A DNA stretch of 64,000 bases from Tricholoma matsutake. Lineage: Eukaryota; Basidiomycota; Agaricomycetes; Agaricales; Tricholomataceae. This document shows positions 11,161-21,782 of this stretch, one piece after another. Every line of letters starts with the position of its first letter. Positions within the stretch are counted from its first letter, which is position 1. The position numbers and the translations under genes were made by a program. The stretch is taken from NCBI GenBank assembly GCA_026075535.2, contig AP026544.2:11966001-12030000 (forward strand). Direction: 5' to 3'. The notes beneath the pieces are model-generated. The model was given only the letters and a program-made list of their open reading frames with translations, was not told the origin of the DNA and ran no database searches.

Positions 11161-11181
11161 CTGTTTGTCAAAGACAAACAG
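11161..11181. promoter_or_regulatory. perfect 9-bp dyad, gene A side
   Basis: CTGTTTGTC and GACAAACAG flank AAA, forming a perfect inverted repeat at the inner edge of the promoter arm. Related copies are at 11051-11071, 35020-35040 (perfect) and 35130-35150. Confidence 0.55.
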
Positions 11182-11205
11182 CACGTTGCTTTCTCCTTCC
11201 TGGAT

Positions 11206-11280
11206 AACCCTCACCTACCATGCAACCCTCACCTACCATGCAACCCTCACCTACCATGCAACCCTCACCTACCATGCAAC
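11206..11280. repeat. 18-bp tandem repeat, 4 copies
   Basis: CCCTCACCTACCATGCAA repeated four times on the gene A side of the mirrored promoter. Confidence 0.9.
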
Positions 11281-11306
11281 CTGCATGGAAGTAGTTCCGT
11301 GCAGGT
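11279..11306. promoter_or_regulatory. 12-bp dyad (operator-like), gene A side
   Basis: Half-sites ACCTGCATGGAA and TTCCGTGCAGGT around GTAG; one CpG-type mismatch between the halves. Confidence 0.55.
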
Positions 11307-11822
11307 CTTCTTCATCAGTAATGGCAACGATGAGTTCTGTTAGGGAGTAGTCCCCAATATGAATGTGTTCTATGTCCCTGACTGGCTATCCCCAATCCTC
11401 TCGACCTTCAAGACTCCTTATGTGGTGCTCCTAGTTTGCCCTCCCACAATGTCCCGCTCTCCTTGGACTGCTGCAATTTTTTTTCAAAGTTTCCCATGTT
11501 GGGCCCTGGCACGTTCTGCGGCCCTGCTATCTCCTTTCCATTTACCGGAATTTCTGGATCTTTCTCTGCACGTTGTATGACCCTTATCTCGTTGTCTTCC
11601 CCTGGACGTCTGTGATTTCCTTCTCAATGCACCCACATTGAACAGACGGCTTGGTATTCAAGCACAAATTATCGCTCTAGAACTCATGTAAAACACGTTC
11701 CACCCCCAATTCCAAATCAGTCATTCCTTTTGTTGTGGCCATCACCTCACCCCTGGTTGAAGAGAGCCTACATTAATTCCACCGTAAACTATTCCAATTT
11801 TTATATGTATTTTTTTCTCCTC

Positions 11823-11830
11823 TATATAAA
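11823..11830 (+). promoter_or_regulatory. TATA box of gene A, left copy
   Basis: TATATAAA about 92 bases upstream of the ATG at 11922; the mirror copy is at 34317-34324. Confidence 0.55.
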
Positions 11831-11921
11831 CCATATCTGTACTGTGTCGTGTCTTATAACAAACCCCAGATTTTACCTCGAAAGACAAGCTCGCATTAGA
11901 AGCCCTCATCCCCCCTCTGCT

Positions 11922-14900
11922 ATGCCTAGTCACACTCCTTCCAGTGCCTTGATAAAACTTTTCTTGTTTGACGGCACTCCCTGGCAGTGGCCTGCCTGGC
12001 AGGAGCGTACTGGCATCCTCCATGGCCTCTTTCTGGACGACGACTCCAAACTGCCGAAAGGCTGGACTCGTAAGGATGCTGTGGACATTCAGTCCTACTT
12101 CTGAGCATATCATCTTCTTCCGAACAAAGACAAGAAGCTTGCCTTTGCAATCAACGCGAAGGGTGCTTCGGCCTATCCAGGACGTGAGTTCTGAAACAAT
12201 TTCATCGTGAGAAAATGGGATTCATGGGGTGTTCATACTGTCATCATTGCTGAGCTCAAAGAGTGGGATATCCACCCCCTCAATATTCCTATCTCTGAGA
12301 ACAACATCGATGCGCCATGGCCTTCCTCCAATAACTATCTTCCTATGATCCTGGACTCTCTCACGCTAAAGTTGTTCAGCGAAGAGGCCTTTCCAAATGG
12401 CAGCCTCGTCTTGAGACCAGCACTGCGGGAAGCGTTTTGAATTATTCCACAGAGGTCCTGGAATACAATTCACATTCAGGTAAATGCAATGAAGAACCAT
12501 CCAATTGAGATTGAGGCTGCAGCCCTAGCTGCATTCAAAGGTAAGCCGATCCTGTTTCGCCCTTTATTTTTTTTCTTACTGATTGTAGATCTTGAGACTG
12601 GCAAAGTAACTAAGACGAAAGTCTCGCATGCCATCTGTAACATTGCCAAGTGGAGGGACACTGACGAGCTCTCCATACCGTCGATAACATACAGAAGGCC
12701 CAGGATATGCTTGCTGAGCTTCAGGTAATCCTAGAGGGTTTGGGAGCAAAGATCAAAAAGCAAGTAGCTGTGAAAAGTATGTGGATTATTTCCATTAATC
12801 TTCCTCTTTGACAAGTCATATACCTAGGTCCCTCCAAGGTAAACCCTGCTGCCCTGCAGCAGTTAGCTACTGAAGAAGACGTCAGTGATGTGCTCAACCT
12901 CTACCACAAGTACTTTGACAAGGATATGGAGAATGAAGAGGAGCCACCAATATCCGATGCTCTATCCAAAAAACAGACGCTCAATGATTGTGGCGGCAAT
13001 TTTGGCATGGAAGAAGAGGCAAAGATGACCCCTGTATCCTTGGCCATGTCGTTGGGCTATAGGACAGGCCTACCTCCATCATTCAACACCATCCGTGATA
13101 GATTGGGGTTGACCCCCTGGGACAACCCTAATTTGTTCTCCTATAAGAATTCTGATGCTCTACCTGATAATCTTTCCAAGTTATGCCTTCATTGGCACCA
13201 GCTGGCTGGCAATCATTCTATCATATGATCCATCCTTTCCAAAGACCCAGACTCCTCATGCATCCTTGGAATCCTTGTTGCAGATGAGGTCGGCCTTGGG
13301 AAAACAGCGCAAGCAATTGGAGTGATTGCGTTTTTCATGCAGGCCATCTTCTTACAGCAGACCAAGAGAAAGTGCCCAAGAATCCTATGTAAGCGCATCT
13401 CACCATCTCTATATCATTGACCCACACTCATCCAGCCTTATTCCAGTGGAACGGCCTTTTCTTGGCGACAAAGATAAGTTCCCGTCATTACTGCACCTCA
13501 TCGTTTGTCCTGGTACCCTCATGGCACAGTGGATGAGCGAACTGAAGGTCTTCTTACAACCCAAATCCGTGGACATCTTCGTCTATGACAGCCAAACCGA
13601 TGGTGACAACTTCTGGAGTACCTCAGGACCCATGCATCTTTCCAAGCATCAACCACACAACCAAATCATCATTGTCTCGCATGCGATGCGTAGAGCTTTT
13701 TCAAAATTCAGTGTTACTCACCATGTAGTATCGCAGGCTTTGTTCAAAGAAATGAACAATAACTTCCGTATATCCAAGAAGATCAGGAAAGATGCTCAGC
13801 CTTGGGACTTGCCAACTGCCAAAGGGTCCTTAGAGCACACCCTCTTCGGACACTCCTTTCTCACTGCCATCATTGATGAGGCACACTACATGTGCAACCC
13901 AGGCAACAAGCATTCCAGCACCTTGAAACTCCTTGAGCAAGCCACAGTGCAGCTAATTATGACTGCCACTCCTCTGTACACATCTTCGAAGGTGAGTCAG
14001 TGATGTAAATATGGAATTGTAACAATGCACAATATCCTTTCATACTTCTAGGATATTGCAGCAATGGGTTGTCTTGTTGGTAAATCCCATTTTTTCACAG
14101 AGGCTGCATTCTCTCAGGAGAAGAATGATGCTACTTCAGTTTGGAGAGCAAAGAAGCTTGATGATGATAGAGAAAGTCTACTTGCTGAGCAAGTGCAGGC
14201 TGTAAAGCGCCTGCAGAGCCATCTCAAGGGCCATTTCCTCTGCACTTAGGCATAGTAACATTGACCAAGAGAGAGACTGACATCATTCAGACCCGAGCCG
14301 CCGCTGCCAAAGCAGCATAAGTACAACACCATCCCCTTTCTCCCCTCATTTCTCACCCTGTCCATAGTCTTGAAGTGGCTAGTGACATATCAAAGATCCA
14401 AACGAAAGTAAGCTGCTGCTTGTGTAATATGGTCTGGTCTAACAAATGTCTTGTAGAAGTTTTACCTTGAATACTGCACAGCTGTCGGATATGCGAAGGA
14501 AGACTCTACTGCAATTTGGTCATCCTTCCGGACGCTCAAGGAATGGATGCCAGTCAAGAGCACAAAGATGGACATCTGTGCACAACTCTGCACACATTAC
14601 CTTACCCACGACAAGGTGGACGACGTATCCTTTGAGGATGGGCAGCCTGTCTTCCCAAAGATTTTGGGTGTTACGGGGCAACCGCTTCAGAAGACATGCC
14701 GTATCATTGTCTTCCAGGAATTCTCTTCCATGTCGCAACTTCTTCAAAATGCATGTATCTCATCCTTCACTTCATTCATATGCCTGACACTATCTTTTCA
14801 GGTTCTCCGCCTCTATGGGGTCCAGAGCATTGCCATCAATGGCAAGATCCGCATTGAAAAGCGAGACCAGCTAATAAGGGAGTTCTACAACCCTAAGAAT

Positions 14901-16466
14901 CCCATCAGAGTCCTCATTTTCTCGAGCATCAGGTTGGCTGGGCTTAACCTTTCTTTGTCCGATATGGTTATATTCTTCGTGAGTATCACCATTCCACATT
15001 GCCAAACTAACGTTCATCTGTATTAATCACAAATCTGCAGGACCAGCCATGGTCGGCTCAGGACGAACGACAGATACATGGATGAGCGCACTGTCAACCC
15101 CAGAAGAAAATTGTCAAAGTAATCCACCTACTTGCAAATGATTCAGCTGACCTTCTGATGAATGCCATGGCACGAGGCAAACATGATAGGTTTGATGCCT
15201 TTGTCAATAAGGAACTCAGAGAAGGTTAGTCCACAAATTTGTCCTTACTACCATAGGAATTCAAACCGATTTTTTTAGAGTTTGAAAAGCTGCTAAAGGG
15301 CTATATTCTGGATGTCCATAATGACACGAAGCCTGACCCACCGTGCAACAAGCCAAAAAAGCATAAAAAGCCTATCGTTGTTGTCGATGATGAATTACCC
15401 TTTGTCAGCGAGCCCGATACATCCATATTCCCGTCAGACCCCGATACCTCTCACTTCCAATCAGAACCAGATATAGGTACTTCGGATGGAGAGAGGTTCA
15501 GTGATGCGCCAACTTCAAATATGTAGTATGGCCATCACCCTGAAGGTAAACCTTACGTGCCACATGTGGAGGGAAAATGCTTATTTATTGCTTGTGCAGA
15601 GGAGATGGAATTAGACGAGATAGGGGAGAAGGCCCAAAGAGTATCCACAACCAAATGCTGGAGGTCACCCGAGATTGTCAATGAAGGTGGAGAAGGTAAC
15701 AAAGATGAAGAAGGTACCTTCCTCAACCCATTCAAGGTGGCGTACTACTGACAACATTCATACAGAACTCGTCATCCTGAATCCCCTGGTTGCTTATGGA
15801 AGCTCTGAGGAAGAGAGCCCTCCACCAAAATGTTCCAGACAAGGAATGATCAGGGCTGAAGGCCATGCTCAAATAATGGCTGTACACGTCCACCTACAGC
15901 AGCAGCCCATTACTTGTAAGTCTTCCAACCTAGAATCACCAGGAATGATGTTTTGTACAGCTTCTTTGGTAGACCCAGAAAAGGACTCGGAAATGATTGG
16001 GAAGAATGACACTGCATCAAAGTCATCCCGTAAGTCTTTCAATTGATATCAAAATACTTAGAATTTAACCAACCCGGCGCTGTTACAGCTATTCCACATG
16101 CCTCATCAAGCCACGTTGGAGAGAAAAACAAGGTTAAGACATCTGCGTCATCGACAAACACTCTACCTCGGCAATTCCTCGTCTCTTCAGAAGAACAAAG
16201 TAAGTCGAGCATAGTTTTGCTTTGCAATCAGTTGTTACAGGGTACTAGCAGCAAGAAGCTCGGGATTGCCTAATGAATCAACATCCAAGAAGACAAGACC
16301 AAATCCCTTTGCTAGTAAACCCATGCCCATGCCCAAACCCAATCCCTTTGCCCGCCCACCCATGCAACATGAGGCTCCCAGTCATCAACCAGGATGATTG
16401 GAGAACATTTCTGTTCCACCTAAGTCTGCTCTTAAGGGTAAATGTGTAAAAAAGTCCAAGGCCTGA
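11922..16466 (+). pseudogene. SNF2-type DEAH helicase/ATPase (gene A), full-length decayed copy A1
   Basis: A multi-exon SNF2-family gene. ATP-dependent DNA translocase motifs are clear: Walker A DEVGLGKTAQ near 13285, motif Ia HLIVCPGTLMAQW near 13500, DEAH at 13877, motif III TATPL near 13968, motif V LAGLNLSLSDMVIFFDQPWS near 14940-15050, and motif VI near 15070. Clear introns include 12542-12587, 12776-12827 and the ones following ...PRIL, ...IFF and ...LRE. The tail to 16466 is Ser/Pro-rich. Damage: in-frame TGA at 12102, 12192, 12438, 13226, 15083 (inside motif VI, where contig 2 has CGA) and 16395; TAG where contig 2 has TCG near 15523; and a frame break around 14250-14325 where the stretch between LKGHFL and LGIVTLTKRE seems lost. 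It diverges from gene C and converges on gene B. Not functional as read. Confidence 0.88.
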
Positions 16467-16733
16467 GCTGATCGGATTGACGCTTTGTACATACAGTCTT
16501 TTACATTGAGTTACTCGTATGTTCATATTTTTTATTAGCCTTTGAACCATATAATTCATTTACTTTATGGCGGCATGGTGGTTGGTTATGATGCTGGGGT
16601 CATTCACCTTGTCAATGGTCTACTGTCCTCCATTCCCATGGTTCATCATCATCCCCTGACCCCGCCAAGCAACTACTCATCCTACTCCATGGTTTCTTGT
16701 CTAATACATCATGTGTGCCATAACAGGACTATC

Positions 16734-17945
16734 CTATGATCTGTCGTAGTAGGGATACATCGACCTGTGATGTTCCACCTGTTTGCACAAAGAAGTGTTT
16801 GTGAAAACACCAACTGTCTGAAGTATGGGCTCTCCTGACCACTCTGTCTCCCACAGATCTGCCATCACTGCCACCTGCAATTCATTAACATAATACTGGG
16901 GATTCCCGGCCATATTGAGGCATAGGCCTATGTCCATTCACACAATATCGTTTTTACTTGCAGGAATCGTGTGGCGTTTAGCTTCCAATATTCGGAGAGC
17001 CTTAAGTGTAGCAACTACAAATGCATGGAGGTCATTGATACCCTGCTTCTTTTCATCCCGGGTGAGTGAAGTATTCGAGCCTATGTCTAATTTCCAGGTA
17101 TTTGAAGGACCCCTATAAATTAAGTGAAAAATGAAACTGCCTTCATAGATAAGGGAAGCTTACATGTTTCTCCATTTTGACAGTGGGACAGGTGTTGTAA
17201 GGATAGTGCATTTCCAAATAGAGCTGCCAAACCCTTCGGTATGAGAATACCATTTTTGAATAATCTCCCCTTCCATGCCACACCATATGCGCAGTTCACC
17301 TGCTGACACGACCAGGGGGTTATACTCCTGATAGAACCAGGTAGCAATTCCATCATGTTGTGGAGGCAGAGAGCCAATTGTAAATGGTTTGACATGGCGG
17401 CACCCCCACGAGTACGATCTTGAGGGAGTCAAGCAAGTATGGATATGGCAAATATAAAGACATACCTTTTTGCAACCCAAGTACCGTCAGTTGGAACCAA
17501 ATTTTGTACGGCTGGTCTTGCTGTGTGGGTAACCTCTTTTGCAATGTAATCTAGATCACGCTCCAGCTGCCATTTTTTGGTGTGAAAGTCTTGCTCCCAA
17601 AGCGGTGGCCATATGGGGACGAGCTTCGCCAGGTCGTTAAGGTTACAACAAATGTTCATCCATTCTAGTTGTGACCTGACAATTAAAACGGTCAGTTTTC
17701 CAGTGGTTTAAATGATTGAACAATTGCGCACACTGTTTGCATGGAAAAATCAAGAACAATGACATCATAAGATTGGAACCAGACAAAGTTGTGGTCATTG
17801 ACATGGCTGGTGAAGTCTTTGAATGTAAGTAGTTCGCCAGATGACCCTTGGTTTCTCTTCAAGATGTATGTTGCAACCAAAACCTAGAATTGTTTTTGGT
17901 AATGTCATTGATGTACTGAAATTGGGACTTACCCACGAAAGTACT
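16734..17945 (-). pseudogene. gene B, ATP-grasp-like with zinc-finger lead, copy on contig 1 (exon deleted)
   Basis: Minus-strand gene ending at 16734. Exons carry YYVNELQVAVMADLWETEW, then SAGELRIWCGMEGEI and KKWQLERDLDYIAKEV, and reach into the spacer (FVWFQSYDVIVLDFS). Introns are 50-60 nt. The block order matches the ATP-grasp-like gene at 2509-3990. The codon before MDIGL is TGA (about 16937) where contig 2 has CGA. The zinc-finger exon present in contig 2 is missing through the 623-bp length difference near 17955. ATP-grasp assignment is an inference. Confidence 0.6.
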
Positions 17946-18417
17946 GACACAGAAGGTAAGCAGAAGAAACAAATCCTCAGGGCATACGTCGAGGATCCAT
18001 AGACTTTGTAACCTGTGGAATAATAGACGACTATGAACTCACCGCTACTACTAGCAACGACTTTGAAAACTGTCAAAGATGATGGCCAAGAGCTTAGAGT
18101 TGAGGCCTTGGAGATTAGGGTTACCAGGGAAAGACGACTACAAACTCAACGCTACTACTAGCAGCAACTTTGTAGTTGTCAGAGATGGAGTTGATGCTGA
18201 AGAACGTAAGAAAATTCCGGCGACTATAACTTTTGAGTGTGTGGCTGTGTTAAATTCGCGGCTCAAATGGCTCAAACTGGTCCACCTTGTCGTGGGTAAG
18301 GTAATGTGTGCAGAGTTGTGCACAGATGTCCATCTTCATGCTCTTGACTGGCATCCATTCCTTGAGCATCCGGAAGGATGGCCAAATTGCAGGAGAGTCT
18401 TCCTTCGCATATCCAAC
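17575..18417. other. asymmetric spacer of contig 1 palindrome
   Basis: 843 bp not shared between the arms. The left half (to ~18076) holds 5' exons of gene B on the minus strand. The right half (18079-18417) holds a short unassigned frame and a helicase fragment. It matches contig 2 bases 27106-28571 in reverse orientation, apart from 623 bp absent here. Two related ~45-bp segments with GCTACTACTAGCA lie at 18041 and 18148. Confidence 0.85.
18280..18415 (-). pseudogene. gene A exon fragment in the spacer
   Basis: About 136 bp matching gene A 14485-14625 (GYAKEDS...HDKVD) with a handful of differences. It ends exactly at the arm junction. It is too diverged to be part of the arm repeat, so it is an older, separate capture. 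Confidence 0.8.
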
Positions 18418-19258
18418 AATGGCAGCTGGAGCGTGATCTAGATTACATTGCAAAAGAGGTTACCCACACAGCAAGACCAGCCGTACAAAATTTGGTTCCA
18501 ACTGACGGTACTTGGGTTGCAAAAAGGTATGTCTTTATATTTGCCATATCCATACTTGCTTGACTCCCTCAAGATCGTACTCGTGGGGGTGCCGCCATGT
18601 CAAACCATTTACAATTGGCTCTCTGCCTCCACAACATGATGGAATTGCTACCTGGTTCTATCAGGAGTATAACCCCCTGGTCGTGTCAGCAGGTGAACTG
18701 CGCATATGGTGTGGCATGGAAGGGGAGATTATTCAAAAATGGTATTCTCATACCGAAGGGTTTGGCAGCTCTATTTGGAAATGCACTATCCTTACAACAC
18801 CTGTCCCACTGTCAAAATGGAGAAACATGTAAGCTTCCCTTATCTATGAAGGCAGTTTCATTTTTCACTTAATTTATAGGGGTCCTTCAAATACCTGGAA
18901 ATTAGACATAGGCTCGAATACTTCACTCACCCGGGATGAAAAGAAGCAGGGTATCAATGACCTCCATGCATTTGTAGTTGCTACACTTAAGGCTCTCCGA
19001 ATATTGGAAGCTAAACGCCACACGATTCCTGCAAGTAAAAACGATATTGTGTGAATGGACATAGGCCTATGCCTCAATATGGCCGGGAATCCCCAGTATT
19101 ATGTTAATGAATTGCAGGTGGCAGTGATGGCAGATCTGTGGGAGACAGAGTGGTCAGGAGAGCCCATACTTCAGACAGTTGGTGTTTTCACAAACACTTC
19201 TTTGTGCAAACAGGTGGAACATCACAGGTCGATGTATCCCTACTACGACAGATCATAG
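18418..19258 (+). pseudogene. gene B 3' fragment, contig 1 second arm
   Basis: Only the exons inside the arm are present (from KKWQLERD-equivalent to the stop at 19256-19258). The 5' exons are absent because the spacer half on this side is unrelated. It carries the same TGA before MDIGL as the first arm. Confidence 0.75.
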
Positions 19259-19525
19259 GATAGTCCTGTTATGGCACACATGATGTATTAGACAAGAAAC
19301 CATGGAGTAGGATGAGTAGTTGCTTGGCGGGGTCAGGGGATGATGATGAACCATGGGAATGGAGGACAGTAGACCATTGACAAGGTGAATGACCCCAGCA
19401 TCATAACCAACCACCATGCCGCCATAAAGTAAATGAATTATATGGTTCAAAGGCTAATAAAAAATATGAACATACGAGTAACTCAATGTAAAAGACTGTA
19501 TGTACAAAGCGTCAATCCGATCAGC

Positions 19526-21682
19526 TCAGGCCTTGGACTTTTTTACACATTTACCCTTAAGAGCAGACTTAGGTGGAACAGAAATGTTCTCCAATCATCC
19601 TGGTTGATGACTGGGAGCCTCATGTTGCATGGGTGGGCGGGCAAAGGGATTGGGTTTGGGCATGGGCATGGGTTTACTAGCAAAGGGATTTGGTCTTGTC
19701 TTCTTGGATGTTGATTCATTAGGCAATCCCGAGCTTCTTGCTGCTAGTACCCTGTAACAACTGATTGCAAAGCAAAACTATGCTCGACTTACTTTGTTCT
19801 TCTGAAGAGACGAGGAATTGCCGAGGTAGAGTGTTTGTCGATGACGCAGATGTCTTAACCTTGTTTTTCTCTCCAACGTGGCTTGATGAGGCATGTGGAA
19901 TAGCTGTAACAGCGCCGGGTTGGTTAAATTCTAAGTATTTTGATATCAATTGAAAGACTTACGGGATGACTTTGATGCAGTGTCATTCTTCCCAATCATT
20001 TCCGAGTCCTTTTCTGGGTCTACCAAAGAAGCTGTACAAAACATCATTCCTGGTGATTCTAGGTTGGAAGACTTACAAGTAATGGGCTGCTGCTGTAGGT
20101 GGACGTGTACAGCCATTATTTGAGCATGGCCTTCAGCCCTGATCATTCCTTGTCTGGAACATTTTGGTGGAGGGCTCTCTTCCTCAGAGCTTCCATAAGC
20201 AACCAGGGGATTCAGGATGACGAGTTCTGTATGAATGTTGTCAGTAGTACGCCACCTTGAATGGGTTGAGGAAGGTACCTTCTTCATCTTTGTTACCTTC
20301 TCCACCTTCATTGACAATCTCGGGTGACCTCCAGCATTTGGTTGTGGATACTCTTTGGGCCTTCTCCCCTATCTCGTCTAATTCCATCTCCTCTGCACAA
20401 GCAATAAATAAGCATTTTCCCTCCACATGTGGCACGTAAGGTTTACCTTCAGGGTGATGGCCATACTACATATTTGAAGTTGGCGCATCACTGAACCTCT
20501 CTCCATCCGAAGTACCTATATCTGGTTCTGATTGGAAGTGAGAGGTATCGGGGTCTGACGGGAATATGGATGTATCGGGCTCGCTGACAAAGGGTAATTC
20601 ATCATCGACAACAACGATAGGCTTTTTATGCTTTTTTGGCTTGTTGCACGGTGGGTCAGGCTTCGTGTCATTATGGACATCCAGAATATAGCCCTTTAGC
20701 AGCTTTTCAAACTCTAAAAAAATCGGTTTGAATTCCTATGGTAGTAAGGACAAATTTGTGGACTAACCTTCTCTGAGTTCCTTATTGACAAAGGCATCAA
20801 ACCTATCATGTTTGCCTCGTGCCATGGCATTCATCAGAAGGTCAGCTGAATCATTTGCAAGTAGGTGGATTACTTTGACAATTTTCTTCTGGGGTTGACA
20901 GTGCGCTCATCCATGTATCTGTCGTTCGTCCTGAGCCGACCATGGCTGGTCCTGCAGATTTGTGATTAATACAGATGAACGTTAGTTTGGCAATGTGGAA
21001 TGGTGATACTCACGAAGAATATAACCATATCGGACAAAGAAAGGTTAAGCCCAGCCAACCTGATGCTCGAGAAAATGAGGACTCTGATGGGATTCTTAGG
21101 GTTGTAGAACTCCCTTATTAGCTGGTCTCGCTTTTCAATGCGGATCTTGCCATTGATGGCAATGCTCTGGACCCCATAGAGGCGGAGAACCTGAAAAGAT
21201 AGTGTCAGGCATATGAATGAAGTGAAGGATGAGATACATGCATTTTGAAGAAGTTGCGACATGGAAGAGAATTCCTGGAAGACAATGATACGGCATGTCT
21301 TCTGAAGCGGTTGCCCCGTAACACCCAAAATCTTTGGGAAGACAGGCTGCCCATCCTCAAAGGATACGTCGTCCACCTTGTCGTGGGTAAGGTAATGTGT
21401 GCAGAGTTGTGCACAGATGTCCATCTTTGTGCTCTTGACTGGCATCCATTCCTTGAGCGTCCGGAAGGATGACCAAATTGCAGTAGAGTCTTCCTTCGCA
21501 TATCCGACAGCTGTGCAGTATTCAAGGTAAAACTTCTACAAGACATTTGTTAGACCAGACCATATTACACAAGCAGCAGCTTACTTTCGTTTGGATCTTT
21601 GATATGTCACTAGCCACTTCAAGACTATGGACAGGGTGAGAAATGAGGGGAGAAAGGGGATGGTGTTGTACTTATGCTGCTT
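19526..21682 (-). pseudogene. gene A copy A1', 5'-truncated at the gap
   Basis: Mirror of 14310-16466: C-terminal helicase domain and tail. It shares the TGA in motif VI. The N-terminal half is lost at the contig end. Confidence 0.85.
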
Positions 21683-21782
21683 NNNNNNNNNNNNNNNNNN
21701 NNNNNNNNNNNNNNNNNNNNNNNNNNNNNNNNNNNNNNNNNNNNNNNNNNNNNNNNNNNNNNNNNNNNNNNNNNNNNNNNNN
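21683..21782. other. assembly gap of exactly 100 N
   Basis: 100 undetermined bases, a customary placeholder for unknown length. The left side ends at the gene A position equivalent to ~14310 (minus); the right side begins at the equivalent of 12253 (plus). Order and distance across it are not supported by sequence. Confidence 0.97.

Larger units (their letters stand above)
10648..11690. promoter_or_regulatory. mirrored bidirectional promoter between genes C and A, left copy
   Basis: The interval is itself a palindrome. About 10648-11075 matches the reverse complement of about 11156-11690, with an 80-bp non-palindromic centre. Shared blocks include TTCAAGCRCAAATTAT, CCGGTAAATG with an A/G-rich tract, GGGGATAGCCAGTCAGGGACATAG (as shorter words), the 18-bp repeat and both dyads. 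Gene C leaves to the left and gene A to the right, so both genes appear to have received the same promoter. That one promoter was duplicated and inverted is an inference; the mirror symmetry is directly visible. Confidence 0.75.
4827..17574. repeat. left arm of the palindromic island (contig 1)
   Basis: From GGTTATCAGGAGATATATTT at 4827 onward the sequence returns as its reverse complement in 28572-43469, ending at 43469. The inner part (from about 14310) returns inverted at 18418-21682, where coordinate pairs sum to 35992. The inner part from 12253 also returns in direct orientation from 21783, at an offset of 9530-9531. Contents in order: minisatellite, two satellites, gene C (minus), mirrored promoter, gene A (plus), 3' part of gene B (minus). 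Confidence 0.92.
18418..21682. repeat. contig 1 second arm (inverted), truncated at the assembly gap
   Basis: Reverse complement of about 14310-17574. I found no difference at the positions compared, including private decay such as the TGA in motif VI and the TGA before MDIGL. Confidence 0.92.

Noticed and set aside
17575..18417. Palindrome as a simple fold-back sequencing artefact
   Set aside because: A missed-adapter or fold-back read would give no asymmetric spacer and would not give the same junction base in two diverged contigs. Not fully excluded without reads.
21683..21782. A real tandem copy of the whole palindrome across the N gap
   Set aside because: The gap is exactly 100 N and both sides lie at different points inside the same arm, so order and distance are only scaffold assumptions; I do not treat the tandem layout as biological.
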